A stretch of DNA of 64,000 nt, from positions 386,317-450,316 of the forward strand of contig JBAOHQ010000014.1 of assembly GCA_037045185.1 (NCBI GenBank), in the 5' to 3' direction. Positions 20,123 through 30,610 of the stretch are shown here, in pieces (position 1 is the first letter of the stretch; each line of letters begins with the position of its first letter). The DNA comes from JAKOUY01 sp037045185. GTDB lineage: Bacteria; Actinomycetota; Acidimicrobiia; Acidimicrobiales; Ilumatobacteraceae. Under the pieces are notes generated by a model. That model did no database searches. It was not told the DNA's origin and was given only the letters and a program-made list of their open reading frames with translations. The position numbers and the translations under genes are program-made.

Positions 20123-22289
20123 TTGGGCCAGCGCTACAACAGGGTTGGTCGTGAAACCCTGCAGATTGCCGACACCGCCCCCATGGAATTGTTACGGCAG
20201 ATCGTCGAATGGCAAGAAGACGAAACGGACGATCAGCGCGACCTGGATTGGCCGGCTTCCGAAGACGAAGATGCGTTTCGCAGATCCGTAAAGTCCCTTC
20301 TCGACGAGCAGACGATAGAGTTCCTGCGCCCAATCGAAGACCGCTGCGTCCGGATCAATCAGCTCGCGTCTGCCAATGGCATTAAGTCACTGTCCCATGT
20401 TGCGAAAGAGCGGCTGAGCCACGAGCAATACCAAGAGTTTGATGCGCAGCCCAACGAATTGTGTCGCTGCATCTGGATGTTTCTTGGACGTCAGCAAGAC
20501 TTCCGGGATGCGGAGGCATTCCATGCGGTTCGTCAGTACCGCGACCATGGCAGGATGTACGATGCGTTCGAAGCTGATGCGGGCGCCGCCACGATCACCA
20601 GCGTCCAGCAGATGGACCCCGGGGACTCTCGCCGGGCTCCTGACGACAAGACTGGACCTGCCGTCGAAAGTTGACATCAGCACTCTTCATCTTCAGGCGA
20701 CGCCAACCCATCGTCCTTCGCTCCTGGTCATTGTCCGCCATGCCGGACCCTTGTCCAGCGTGTTCCATCACAAGGACGGTGGTCAGCGAAAGACGATCTA
20801 CTTCCGCCCGTCGAACGAGGCCTCGCTGGTCTGGACGCCTGACGAGGGGTTGATCGAGGCTTGCGGGGCGAGCCCACAGGTTCGCATGTCGGTGGCAGAG
20901 ACGTTTGCCGAGGTCGTGTTCAAGACCGACCTCTCGAAGAAGCCGCTCAGCTGGCGATATTACGACCTCTCGCAATTCCATTCCTCGTTGACCCTGCCGC
21001 TGCCGCCTTGGGATGACGTGGAGGTAGGGCTCGCCAAGATCATCGAAATCGAGATGCGCCTCGGGACCTGGGCTCGAAGGTTGTCGCTTCGAGTGACAAT
21101 CGATGATGATATCGAGGATACGGCGGAGCGTTGGATCGGCGGAGGTCGCCTTCTGAAGCGGGTAGAGGGTTTCAGCCGGGTCAATCTCGCGGTGAAGTAC
21201 AAGCGGCCACCCAAAGAAAGGCTGCGATCCCTGGAGATATCCTTTGGCGATCGTCGGTCCAATCTTCAAAGCAAGCCATCGGTCGACGATCGCGATCTCG
21301 GATATCGTCTGTTGCAGTTCTGGGGCATCCTGAAACGACTGCAGCCTCTCGAATACAAGGAAATCGCCGAGATCCTGCCAAATCTGCTGGAACTGCATGA
21401 CCTTCCGGAAGATGAAATCTCAGGGGGCCATCTCAGGCGACTTGGCCTCGATCCGCAGCGATTGATGGACGGTGGGGTCATTGCCTTCAAGGCAAGGCAA
21501 TCCAGAATTCTCTCGGATCAAGGCGACGAGGAAATTCTCGTCGAGATGGGCAAACGTGAAGGAGAGGTCGAAGCGGAGGACCTTTTTCACGAACCATCCG
21601 GGAAACTGGTATCTGAAGACACCCGCCTTTACGTTCTGAAGCGCGATTGGCTCGACGAAATCGTCCTAAACGCGCTACGTCCCCTGATCGGCAGGGGTCG
21701 GATTGAGAATGTGACCGAGGACTTGATTTCGCTCGGCACCTGGCGTGGGGATCACCAAGACATTCCGTTGTTCCTGGTGCGTCGGATCGACCAACTTGCA
21801 CGTCTTCAAATGTCTGACCATATGCTTCGCAGCAGGCAGGGCGGTGGCATCGGAGTAGTACTTACGGCGGTCGGAACTCCTTTGACCCATTTGGGTCCGA
21901 ACGTAGTTGTGCCACTACCGGAAATTCTGTCAGACGGAAAACTCGACGACGCATCAATTGCCGATCTCAGGCAACGGTTCGCAGCAGGACGGTGGCTTGC
22001 GATGGGCGGAACCGAGGTCGCGCTGATGAGCTTCGGAACCCACCTTGCGATGCTCTATATTCCTGGAAAGGTACCGTTGCCGGTTCTGGGGCCGATCCAG
22101 ATCAAGATATTGGATAGGTTGGTCAAGGCACACAAGGCAGGTTCCCCTGGGGTCCCTACAGGGCATGCTGTCGATGGCACAGGTGTTCGTAGCCCGGCAG
22201 ATGCCTGGAAATCGAACTTCAGGAAGTCAGTGGTTGGCGTATACTTCGAGAATTCGCAGCGCGGTCTCTGGCGTTTGAAGCCCGACTGA
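20123..22289 (+). CDS. Unknown protein of about 720 residues, one frameshift
   Basis: The start is a TTG at 20123, five bases after a perfect GAGGAGG ribosome site. The first 160 residues are acidic and helical (DLDWPASEDEDAFRRSVKSL, EFLRPIEDRCVRINQLAS). After a frame change near 20620 the protein runs uninterrupted to 22289 with beta-rich segments (RPSLLVIVRHAGPLSSVFHH), a helical middle and GVGVYF-like C-terminal strands. I see no Walker, nuclease or methyltransferase motif. Alternatively the region is two overlapping genes (20123-20674 and one starting near 20600), but no ribosome site is seen for the second. The codon pattern is less GC-rich than the chromosome. It is divergent from the recombinase cassette. 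Confidence 0.6.
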
Positions 22290-22304
22290 TAAGCGACCCG
22301 AAGA

Positions 22305-22326
22305 GTCGGACGCGGGTCCGACCTTT
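22305..22326 (+). terminator. Possible terminator after the unknown gene
   Basis: A 7-bp stem GTCGGAC/GTCCGAC (22305-22311, 22316-22322) with loop GCGG, then CTTTC. The T-tract is weak. Confidence 0.4.
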
Positions 22327-22391
22327 CGCGGGCGACGGTCCGATATTTGATCAGCAACTCAGGTCTCCTCAGACAACTAGAGGAGCCTCAA

Positions 22392-22607
22392 ATGGCCTAT
22401 CCGTTCGACCACCGCCGCGATCGCCCTGCAACCCACGCCTGGACCGCCAATATCGACCCAGCCCAATGGCGCTGCGTTGAATGCGGCAAACTGCTGGGCG
22501 TGCGTCATGGCGCACGTCTGCATATCCGGCTGCAGCGGCATAACTACGTCGTGACCTTGCCCGCTGAGGCGATCTGCCCGGCCTGCGAAGCCAAGAACCG
22601 GACCTGA
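22392..22607 (+). CDS. Com-like zinc-ribbon protein
   Basis: An intact 71-residue ORF with AGAGGAG nine bases before the ATG. Two CxxC pairs, CVEC (near residue 25) and CPAC (near residue 63), enclose a basic segment HGARLHIRLQRHNYV. This is the layout of Com-family zinc-finger translation regulators of Mu-like phages, which bind mRNA to switch on mom; whether this one does so is inference. It lies between the unknown gene and the interrupted sigma-like gene. Confidence 0.6.
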   Translation: MAYPFDHRRDRPATHAWTANIDPAQWRCVECGKLLGVRHGARLHIRLQRHNYVVTLPAEAICPACEAKNRT

Positions 22608-23032
22608 TCTGACACCCGGCGCCTCCGCGGCGCCCGTTTCTCTCTCCCATTCCCGAAACCCTCTGCGAGCCCCCGTGAGGCGCCAGACGCCCGGCCGAAA
22701 GGCTGGACGTCATGCGCGCCTCCTGGTCCGCACTCCACGCATCCCTCTCCACAACCCTGAACCGAACCTCGTCCGAGACGGCATTCACGGCGATGCGGCG
22801 GGCCAGTCCCGAACTTCGCCGGTTCCAGTCCATAGCCTCGCTGATGGAGCATCAGCATTCCCCGAGCAGCGATACCGCGACACGGTTCGGCGTGATCCGA
22901 GCTTTGGTCGCTGCAGCACAATCGGACTGCCCCTATCGATCGAACCGCACAGATCATGGTCATCGTGGCTTTGTGGCCCGGTCTCGATGCAGTGGTAATC
23001 CTCCCCGTTTTAACGGGGCGCGACCGTAGAAC

Positions 23033-23860
23033 TCACGCGGCCATTTTCAGCTTCATGGCGGGTGTAACGCCGCCGATGCCCATATTCGGGCGTTCGTTGT
23101 TGTAGGTCCATAGCCATTCGGTGGCGATCTGCTGCACCTCCTCGATGGTTTCAAAGATGTAGAGGTCGAGCCATTCGTGGCGGACCGTCCGGTTGTAACG
23201 CTCGACATAGGCGTTCTGCTGCGGCTTGCCGGGCTGGATGTATGTCAGGGCGATGCCCTGCTTCTCGGCCCAGGTCATCAGCGTGGAACTGACGTATTCG
23301 GGGCCGTTGTCGACCCTGATCGCCAGGGGCTTTCCGCGCCATTCGATGATCTGGTTCAGGGAGCGGACGACCCGTTCGGCGGGCAGCGAGAAGTCGACCT
23401 CGATCCCCAGGCCCTCGCGATTGAAGTCGTCTAGCACGTTCAGAAGCCGGAATTGCCGCCCGTCGGCCAAGCGGTCCGCCATGAAATCCATCGACCAGAC
23501 CAGGTTCGGGGCATCCGGCACGGCCAGTTCCTCGGGCTTCTCGCGCTTCAGCCGTCGCCGCGGCTTGATGCGCAGGTTCAGCTCCAGTTCGCAGTAGATC
23601 CGGTGAACCCGCTTGTGGTTCCAGACATGCCCCTTCACGTTCCGCAGGTGGAGGAAGCACAGCCCGAACCCCCACGTCTTGTGGACATTGGTCAGCCCCA
23701 CCAGCAGGTCGGCGATCATCTCGTTCTCTTCGTCGCGCCTCGGACTGTAGCGGAAACAGGTCTCGCTGACGCCGAACGCGCGGCACGCCAGCGCGATGCT
23801 GACACCCTTCGTCGCCACCGCCTTCTCGGCCAACTCCCGGCGTCGAGCTGGCCGCGTCAC
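23033..23860 (-). CDS. IS3 transposase OrfB (DDE integrase domain), copy 1
   Basis: About 275 residues counted from the GTG at the frameshift site. It contains an HTH_21-like region (MIADLLVGLTNVHKTWGFG) and an rve integrase core: VWSMDFMADRL (first Asp), IRVDNGPEYVS (second Asp) and QNAYVERYNRT (Glu). The frame is entered by -1 slippage on A6G at the end of orfA, giving an OrfAB fusion. Intact. Confidence 0.93.
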   Translation of the reverse strand: MTRPARRRELAEKAVATKGVSIALACRAFGVSETCFRYSPRRDEENEMIADLLVGLTNVHKTWGFGLCFLHLRNVKGHVWNHKRVHRIYCELELNLRIKPRRRLKREKPEELAVPDAPNLVWSMDFMADRLADGRQFRLLNVLDDFNREGLGIEVDFSLPAERVVRSLNQIIEWRGKPLAIRVDNGPEYVSSTLMTWAEKQGIALTYIQPGKPQQNAYVERYNRTVRHEWLDLYIFETIEEVQQIATEWLWTYNNERPNMGIGGVTPAMKLKMAA

Positions 23861-24120
23861 TTTTTTCCAAGAGCCTCTCGAAGCAGGTCGGCCTGCATGC
23901 TGAGATCGGCAAACATGCGCTTCAGCCGCCGGTTCTCGTCCTCGAGGGCCTTCATCTGGCTCATCATGGACGCATCCATGCCGCCATACTTGGCCCGCCA
24001 CTTGTAGAACGTCGCGCTGCTGATCCCATGCTCGCGGCACAGCTCGGGAACGGGCATCCCGCCCTCAGCCTGGCGCAGCACGCCCATGATCTGGGCTTCG
24101 GTGAAACGGCTCTTCTTCAT
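23857..24120 (-). CDS. IS3 transposase OrfA (HTH), copy 1
   Basis: 87 residues starting at the ATG at 24120 behind GAGGAGATTCCG. MKKSRFTEAQIMGVLRQAEG and ELCREHGISSATFYKWRAKY form the helix-turn-helix that binds the IS ends; a leucine-zipper-like helix (EDENRRLKRMFADLSMQADL) follows. It ends at A6G-TGA, the slippery site for OrfAB. Confidence 0.93.
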   Translation of the reverse strand: MKKSRFTEAQIMGVLRQAEGGMPVPELCREHGISSATFYKWRAKYGGMDASMMSQMKALEDENRRLKRMFADLSMQADLLREALGKK

Positions 24121-24708
24121 CGGAATCTCCTCGTCCATCCTGCCGAGAAAATTCTACCTTCTGCATCCCCTTAACCATGGGGAGGATTACCCAGTGTTCT
24201 GGCGCCTCTGGCGTGGTTTTCCCGGCGCGCGTGAAGATCTGTCGGGCGAGATCATTTCCCGGATCAGCGACGCGATCCTGACCATTAACCTTGAACGTGT
24301 CGCTGCGGTCACTGCGACGCTTCTGCTCAACCTTGAGCGCGACATCCGCCGCGACCTGATCCGCGCCCGACTGTTGGCCGCGGACGCCCAGCACATCGAT
24401 GATCCAGCCGCCGAGGTACAAACGGCCATGCTGGAAGGGCGGGCTACGGTGGAGACTCGGTCCATCGACGATCACCTTGCCGATCTTGCGCCGAATGAAG
24501 GACGCCTTCTGAAACGGGTCTTTCTTTTGGGCGAAACCCAGGAAGAGGCAGGCCGTGCGATGGGCATGAGGCCCGCGGCCGCGCGCAAGCGTTTCCAGCG
24601 TGCATTGGCGAAGCTCAGGGCCCGCAGGAAATTTCCATCGCAGATGTCCCAATCCGGCCCTCGGGTTGGCCTTTGACTGTCAGGAAAACCCTTCTGTGGA
24701 GACGGCGA

Positions 24709-24879
24709 ATGGAAGATGACCAGGAAGAATACGAGAAGCTGCCCGGGTATTTCCGAGCCTGGGACCTGGCGCAGGTGGTTTTGGCGGGAAATCGCTATCG
24801 CATCGAGGATATCGGCGTTTTGGCCGACGGCGGCGCGCTTTTCGCGGTCTACGTCTCGCTGGCCCGGGTGGTGTGCTGA
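24709..24879 (+). CDS. Small protein of unknown function
   Basis: 56 residues from the ATG at 24709, preceded by GGAGA. Acidic N-terminus MEDDQEEYEKLPGYFRAWDL, then YRIEDIGVLADGGALFAVYV. I do not recognise it. It lies between the sigma-like gene and the excisionase-like gene in a tightly packed plus-strand run. Confidence 0.5.
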   Translation: MEDDQEEYEKLPGYFRAWDLAQVVLAGNRYRIEDIGVLADGGALFAVYVSLARVVC

Positions 24880-24880
24880 G

Positions 24881-25076
24881 GTGGCGCAATCGATCCCGGA
24901 CCTGCTGACGACCGCGGAGCTTGCGCCGCCGCTGGCGCCTGGCACCGCGCACGCTTGCAGCGCTGGAGGGAGGCTTCAGCTACGGCCCGGCCTGGATGCG
25001 CCTCGGCGGCCGCGTGTTCTACCGTCTGAGCGATGTCGAGGCCTTCGAGGCCCGGCAGAGCTTCACGCCGGACTAG
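24881..25076 (+). CDS. Excisionase-like HTH protein, frameshifted
   Basis: A GTG start follows the preceding stop by one base. Frame-corrected product of about 65 residues: IPDLLTTAELAPPL, then TLAALEGGFSYGPAWMRLGG and RVFYRLSDVEAFEARQ, the pattern of small winged-helix excisionase or MerR-type DNA-binding proteins. One frame change near 24945. Probably controls excision or replication of element A (inference). Confidence 0.6.
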
Positions 25077-25080
25077 AGCC

Positions 25081-28000
25081 ATGGCGCGGGATCGCCCGGA
25101 CCGGACCCGCGCGAGGACCAACAGGGAAGACACGACAGGCTGCCGGCTGGCGGCCACTACCAGCATGGGCGGACACGGGATATGCAGCCCTGGCTGCCAG
25201 ACTTCTCGACAATGGCTATGCCCCGCTGCCGATCCTGCCCGGAACAAAGCGCCCCTCCCCCAATCGCTGGGCCTCCGTTGGCATCGATGAGGCGCAGATT
25301 GCGGAATGGTCAGCAACCTGGCCCACCGCGGGGATCGGCCTCAGGACCGGGCACCTCATTGCGATCGACATCGATATCGAGGACCCTGAACTTGCGCACA
25401 GGATCAGCGCCGAGGCCGAGCGCCTTCTGGGGCCAACACTCGTTCGGGTCGGGCAATGGCCGCGCCGGTTGCTGATCTATCGGACGGACATCGCCCTTTT
25501 CCAAGCGACGGGCCGGACCGGTCGAGGTTCTTGGCCTCGGCCAGCAATTCGTTGCCTTTGCTGTCCACCCCGGGACGGGGCGGCCCTATGAATGGGTGAC
25601 CGGCGAGTCCCCGGCCGAAGTGCCGCTGCAGGATCTGCCCCTGGTTGACGCCGGACAGTTCGACCTTCTGCTTGCGGCGGTCACCGCATTGACGGGCGCG
25701 AATGCCGAGCCGGGCCAGCGTGAAACGCGTTCTGGCAACAAGCCTCCCGGAACGACCGGGGGCGGCTGGCAGCGCGATGCGCGCGGTCTGGTGATCGATG
25801 GTCGCGATGCATGGTTGTCGTCGATCGTCTTCCACGCCGTGCATGACGCGCTGGACCGGGGGGCCGCGCTTGAGGCGGAAGCACTGGCAATTCAGGTCTG
25901 GAACCGTTTTGAAGCCACAGCCGACCTGACGCGGGGGCGCCAGAACGGCTCCGGACCATGGAGCCATAGGGACGCGTACAGGAAAGTTACCGACAAGCTG
26001 CGCCTCGAGGCGTGCGGTCGACTGCCTGAACGCGCCACGATCAAGCCGGAACCGCCGCCCGCTCGAAGAGATGTTGCCCGCGGACGACGCAAGGGCGCGG
26101 CTTGATGCGGCGATCGGGGCGGCGCTCGAGGCCGCATCCGACTGGTGGACGGGAGACCGCTCCGGAAAACGGCCCGTCGCCGGTATCCGCGCCACGCGTC
26201 GGCCTCGGCAAGAGCGGCTATCTCCCGAACGAGGATTGCCGCTTGGCAGGCCGAAATGCGAGGCCGGGGATTGCCGCACCGGGTCCTGGTCGTGACGCCG
26301 TCGCATACGCTTGCCGAAGAGGCTGCCGCGGCCTGGCGGAAGAGCATCGCGGGGCCGGTGGCCGTGCTACGCGGCTATGACGGCAAGGACCCGGTGACCT
26401 GGAAAGCCGATGTGCCGGGATCACCGATATGGTTCAGGCTGGCAATCGCCGTCGGGGCTTCGAGCGTCGGCAAATCCGTCTGCCTGCAGTTCGCGAGCAG
26501 TGGTCCTGCCACGCATTCACGCCTGGCTGCCTGAAGCAGGAGAACCAGCGCGACGTCGCCCGAGGCCGACGTGGTGCTCGCACCCTATGACGTGCTTCTT
26601 CACCGGCCTCGCCTCGGGCACCGAGCCCTTCGGTCTGATCGTGATCGACGAGGGCTGCTGGCAGAGGTCGAGCGAGGATGTCGCACTGCCGCCGATCGTG
26701 AAGATGGCTTCGGCCGAGGCAGTCGACGCGGCGTTGACGGCGATGATCCCGGTGGCCGCCGAGCCGGCAGGCCGACTCTGTCCGCATTGCGGCACCGCCT
26801 TGGCGACCGACGCTTTGCGAAACAATCCGGGTCGAGACATCCTGCCGGAAGCACCCTGCGACACAGGTGGCCTCACGCTGTCGCGACTGCACCGACGGCC
26901 GCGGCACTCGAGACGAGCCTAGTGCAGGTCGCGGACATTTATCCGGGCATGCCGGCCCGGGCCCGCCGCAGGAGGCCACGGCCGACGGTGCGGCGCAACG
27001 TGATCCTGCGACGCATCGGCCAGTCTCTGGCGAGGCACTGGCGCTGATCCTCGAAGGCGATGCCAGGGGCACCGGTCGTATCGATCGCGGCGGCGACGCC
27101 CGAACACGGGACCGGCGCGCATCGGGTGACCCTGCACGGACGCAAGACCCTCGTCGATACTCTGGCCGGCATTCCGATCCTGCACCTCGACGCCACCCTG
27201 CGGCAGGCCTGATGCTGGACCTGCTTCCTCCCCGGGACGGCCGTAACCGTGATCGAGGCAGTGCAGCCGCATCAGCGCCTGACCCTGGTCAGCGGCGGCT
27301 TCGGCAAGACCTCGATCTGTGCCGAATGCCGCGTGTCGCGCCCGACGAACTGGCACGCCGCCGCAATCGCCTGCAGGAATGTGTCGATCACGTTCGCTGG
27401 CAAGCGCTCCGCGTCGCGCCGCGCCGGGCTCTTGTCGTGACCTACATGGCGATCGAGAAGGCCTTCGCCGGCATTCCAGGTGTCGAAACGGCGCATTTCA
27501 ATGCGATTGCCGGGTTGGACCGGTACGGCGACGTCGGGTTGCTGATGGTCATCGGGCGACCGCTGCCCTCGACGGCCGACCTCGCCTCGCCCATGCGCAA
27601 GTCTCTTCGGTCACTCTGCCACAGGGCTGCTACCACACGGATATCGGCGCGGTTCATCTGCGCGACGAGCCGGCATGCGCGATCATCAAGACGCTGACCC
27701 ACGTCGACCCGGATGCTGAACTGTTGCGCGCGGCCATCTGCGATGACGAGGTAATTCAGGCGATCGGGCGGGGCCGCGGGGTCAACCGGACAGACCAGAA
27801 CCCGCTTGAAGTGCAGGTGCTGGCGGATGTGGCCCTGCCGCTGATCCATGACCGCGTGCTGGCCTGGGAAACGGTCAAGCCCGGACCTGTTCCAGCGCAT
27901 GCTGCTGGCCGGCCTGGCGGTGGACAGCCCCGCTGATGCGGCGGCGATGCATCCCGATCTCTTCCGCGAACGTCGAGCAGGCCGAAGAAGGCTCTCGCAG

Positions 28001-28405
28001 CGCGGGGTATTTGGGGGACATTTCCCTATAGATAACTCTTATAGGGAATTGTCGCTTAAATCGGCGGCCTACCGTCGCCCAGGCCGCGGGCGGTCCTGGC
28101 AGCGTGCATGGTGGATCGAGCGGCATCGGAAGACGACGCCCGGAAGATACTTGAACAATCCCTGGGGTCGGTCGCCGATTGGCGTCCTGACCCTGGATGA
28201 TCTCAGGCGCCAGCAAGTCCGGCGCCCGGTAACATTGCCTCCGACGGGTCGGCAATTGCCGAAGGTTCCCTTCGGCCACGGGCGGCGCATTCCGTTGGCA
28301 GAACTGACTTTTATGCGAGCCGGTTGGGAACGTCGCATTTGCTATTGTGCGGGTCGCACGCCGCGTCTTAGCTTTGTTAACCTTTCCAGAAGGGGGCGAG
28401 TATGA
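25081..28405 (+). CDS. Prim-Pol/helicase replication protein of element A, heavily frameshifted
   Basis: The N-terminal part reads GYAALAARLLDNGYAPLPI, GIGLRTGHLIAIDIDIED and is a Prim-Pol (bifunctional primase-polymerase) domain with the acidic DID motif near 25370. The middle and C-terminal parts match the motor of the protein at 55472: VGLGKSGY (Walker A, near 26200), FGLIVIDEGCW (Walker B, near 26640), AHFNAIAGLDRYGDVG (27500) and VIQAIGRGRGVNRT (arginine finger, near 27755). The start is uncertain. At least seven frame changes occur, so it is either poorly sequenced or decayed. Stop taken at 28403, overlapping the next start by 4 bases. Likely replicates element A. Confidence 0.65.
28017..28053. 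repeat. AT-rich palindrome inside the replication gene of element A
   Basis: Arms GACATTTCCCTATA (28017-28030) and TATAGGGAATTGTC (28040-28053) match at 13 of 14 positions around a 9-base spacer. It is in coding sequence that otherwise is very GC-rich. A similar palindrome occurs at the same place in the paralogue at 58567-58614. Confidence 0.75.
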
Positions 28406-29751
28406 GGGAAGAGCGTAGCCGGAAGATTTCCGACAGGGAGTCGCGTGGCCTCCGGCAGGCAAAAGAGATCGAGGGGCATCTGACGGCGCTGGACAGTTTC
28501 GCGCCCATGGCGCTCGGCGTGCTCGCGGTCGCATCTGGCATCTACACATATCTCGGAGTGCGCGCGCAACTTGACGGGTCGGGCGCACTGACCTTCTTCG
28601 CTGCCGTCGCCTATTCACTGGCTGTTTCCGTCGCGATCTTCGTGTTCTGGAGCTACATGCTGCGGCTGACCCCAGCCATGCGGACGGCGCGCGCGCGGCT
28701 TGGTATGCTTCTGTCCATGGGCGTCGGGTCCTTTGCCATCATCGCGATGTCGTCCTGGCTGAACGCGGCGGCGCTGGCAGGATCAGCGGCAGTCGAACAG
28801 CACCTGGCGCTGACTGTCAGAGACTATCAGATCGAACTGGAACAGGCGAACCGTGTGGCCGTTGCCGGTCAGGGACTCCACCTCGATGTAAGCCGCGCGA
28901 GACAGGCTTTCCAGGATCTGTCGATCCAGGAAGCAGACGGCAATCTCTCGGGGGCCTCGGGGCGTGGCGCAGTGTTCCGGGTCCTGACGTCGAAGGGCGA
29001 TGAACTTGCCGCACTTGCGGCCCAGATCGAGGCCCAAGGCCCGCTTATCGATGCGGCATTTTCGGAAGGAAACGAAATCCTGTCGCGCATGCGGGCCCTC
29101 ACGGCCGCTGCTGGTCCCGTGAGCGAGAGGTCGGTGGTTTTCGCCGAGGAGTCGGTCCGTCTGGCTGGGGTGATCGCCCGGCTCCGCCAACTGTCGGTTG
29201 CGCCCGTGGTTGATCGGGCTGCGCGTGATCTGGCGGCATCGGTGGTTCTGCCCGATCTCGACGGCTCTAGCGATACCATTCGCGGCGCCCAGCAAACGAC
29301 GATTGAATCCGTGCTGCAGCTCTTGGGGCAACGGGCTGAATCCCTGCAGAATGCAGCGCAGGCGGTCATGTCACTTCCTGCAGCGGAAGAGACGACCTAT
29401 CAGCCAATATCCTCGGCTGATGCAGTGCTTCGCTACGCCGGTGACTTTATCCCATCCTGGGCTGGGGCAATTGCGATCGACCTGCTGCCCGCAGTTCTGG
29501 TCTTCGTGATGATGGTGGCGCAGTCCGCTATCCGGGAAGATCGGGGCGAGGTCGCCGCACAGGAAACAATGACCTTGAGTGAAATGCGAGCTGCCTTGGT
29601 TGCGTTCAGGGAATTGGAAACCGCTGGCCTCGGCACTGAAAGACCGGCTGTCGAGGCAAAGTCACACACCACGGAGGACGCTGCGCCGACTGTCGAGGGC
29701 GATGACGGCCATGACAGAATTGCCCATATCGAACGCGGAGCCCGCAAGTGA
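28402..29751 (+). CDS. Membrane protein with long periplasmic or cytosolic helical domain
   Basis: An intact 449-residue ORF with AGAAGGGGGCG before the ATG. There are about four membrane segments: PMALGVLAVASGIYTYLG (near 36), LTFFAAVAYSLAVSVAIFVF (near 66), LLSMGVGSFAIIAMSSWLNA (near 105) and AIDLLPAVLVFVMMVAQ (near 360). Between the third and fourth is a helical region of about 230 residues rich in Ala, Glu and Gln, likely coiled coil. The tail is charged. I do not recognise the family. The stop overlaps the GTG start of the protease-like gene, so the two are coupled. Confidence 0.7.
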   Translation: MREERSRKISDRESRGLRQAKEIEGHLTALDSFAPMALGVLAVASGIYTYLGVRAQLDGSGALTFFAAVAYSLAVSVAIFVFWSYMLRLTPAMRTARARLGMLLSMGVGSFAIIAMSSWLNAAALAGSAAVEQHLALTVRDYQIELEQANRVAVAGQGLHLDVSRARQAFQDLSIQEADGNLSGASGRGAVFRVLTSKGDELAALAAQIEAQGPLIDAAFSEGNEILSRMRALTAAAGPVSERSVVFAEESVRLAGVIARLRQLSVAPVVDRAARDLAASVVLPDLDGSSDTIRGAQQTTIESVLQLLGQRAESLQNAAQAVMSLPAAEETTYQPISSADAVLRYAGDFIPSWAGAIAIDLLPAVLVFVMMVAQSAIREDRGEVAAQETMTLSEMRAALVAFRELETAGLGTERPAVEAKSHTTEDAAPTVEGDDGHDRIAHIERGARK

Positions 29752-30546
29752 ATGTGCCGCTCACGCCGGTCCTGACCGGAAAGTTCTGGAGCGGCGCGAA
29801 GATGCTGAAGCTGCTCTTTGCCGCGCAATGCAGCCTCGGCGTGTTCATCATTCTGGCCGATCTGCCAAATGGGCTGTTCGGCGGAACCACTGGCTCCACT
29901 CCGCCTGCGCCTGCCTTGGATGTCCCGATCGCCCCCGGTAACCAGACGCGTCGGTTCGAGCCTGATCATATCCTGCGCGACCTGCCAGCCGACAGACGGC
30001 TTCCTGATACGGAAACCGTGCCGTCCCGTCTGATGTTTTCTGACACAGGCTTGGATGGCACTGTTCTGCTGAATGGCACGATCGAAACCGGGGATGCAAA
30101 GCGCTTCGAAGAATGGCTCGCATCGCGACCCGAGGCGCCAACGACGATTGCACTGAATTCCCCCGGCGGCGACGTCGCCGACGCTCTTGGAGATTGGCAG
30201 ATTGATCCGGAGCAAGAGGCTTCGGAACCGTCCTGGAGCCAAAGGCGATCTGCCTGTCGGCCTGTCCCTATGTGCTTGCCGGGGGGGTGGAACGCGTAGT
30301 CTCCGACGGCAGGCCTTTGTCGGCGTCCACCAGCACTATTTCGGGGAGAACACCTACCTCCCTGCCTTTCTTTTGGTGTCCGACATTCAGGTGGGCCACG
30401 GCGAAGTCATGGTCTTCCTTCAGGAGATGGGGATTGATCCGATGGTGATGGCCAAGGCGCTCGTCACACCTCCCGACGACATCTACCTTGCTGGTGCCGG
30501 AAGAACTTGGAAGGGTTCAAGCCTGGCGACCAGCCTGACAGACTGA
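29748..30546 (+). CDS. ClpP/crotonase-like periplasmic protein (COG3904-like), frameshifted
   Basis: A GTG start overlaps the preceding stop. One membrane anchor or signal (MLKLLFAAQCSLGVFIILA) is followed by a linker rich in Pro and then GTIETGDAKRFEEWL, TTIALNSPGGDVADAL (oxyanion-type SPGG motif), a corrupted ICLSACPYVLAGG (candidate nucleophile Ser) and FVGVHQHYFGENTYLPAF (candidate His). The C-terminus is VFLQEMGIDPMVMAKAL and PPDDIYL. These are features of the COG3904 branch of ClpP-fold proteins. Frame changes lie near 30190, 30245 and 30495. Probably a secreted or anchored serine protease acting with the membrane protein upstream (inference). Confidence 0.7.
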
Positions 30547-30610
30547 ATATCGCCGGCACCGCGACCTTTGAGCCAGCAGCTGTCCATCCCATGTCGCTCG
30601 CTGTCATGAT

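Larger units (their letters stand above)
22994..24191 (-). mobile_element. IS3-family insertion sequence, copy 1
   Basis: 1198 bp bounded by 13-bp perfect inverted repeats GGTAATCCTCCCC and flanked by a 4-bp target duplication CAGT (22990-22993 and 24192-24195). It encodes orfA and orfB on the minus strand. It is identical as far as I compared to the copy at 47389-48585 apart from one base near 24156, and lies in the opposite orientation. Confidence 0.95.
22712..24676 (+). pseudogene. Sigma-70-like gene interrupted by an IS3 element
   Basis: The 5' part (22712-22993) reads MRASWSALHASLSTTLNRTS and RFQSIASLMEHQHS; the 3' part (24192-24676) contains REDLSGEIISRISDAILTI and a C-terminal region-4-like helix-turn-helix, LLKRVFLLGETQEEAGRAMG. 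Removing the IS and one copy of the CAGT target duplication restores a continuous frame at the junction (WPGLDAVFWRLWRGF). One further indel near 22940 is needed to join the first 75 residues. The product would be a regulator of about 255 residues; it is probably inactive here. No other gene in element A looks like its replacement. Confidence 0.65.
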
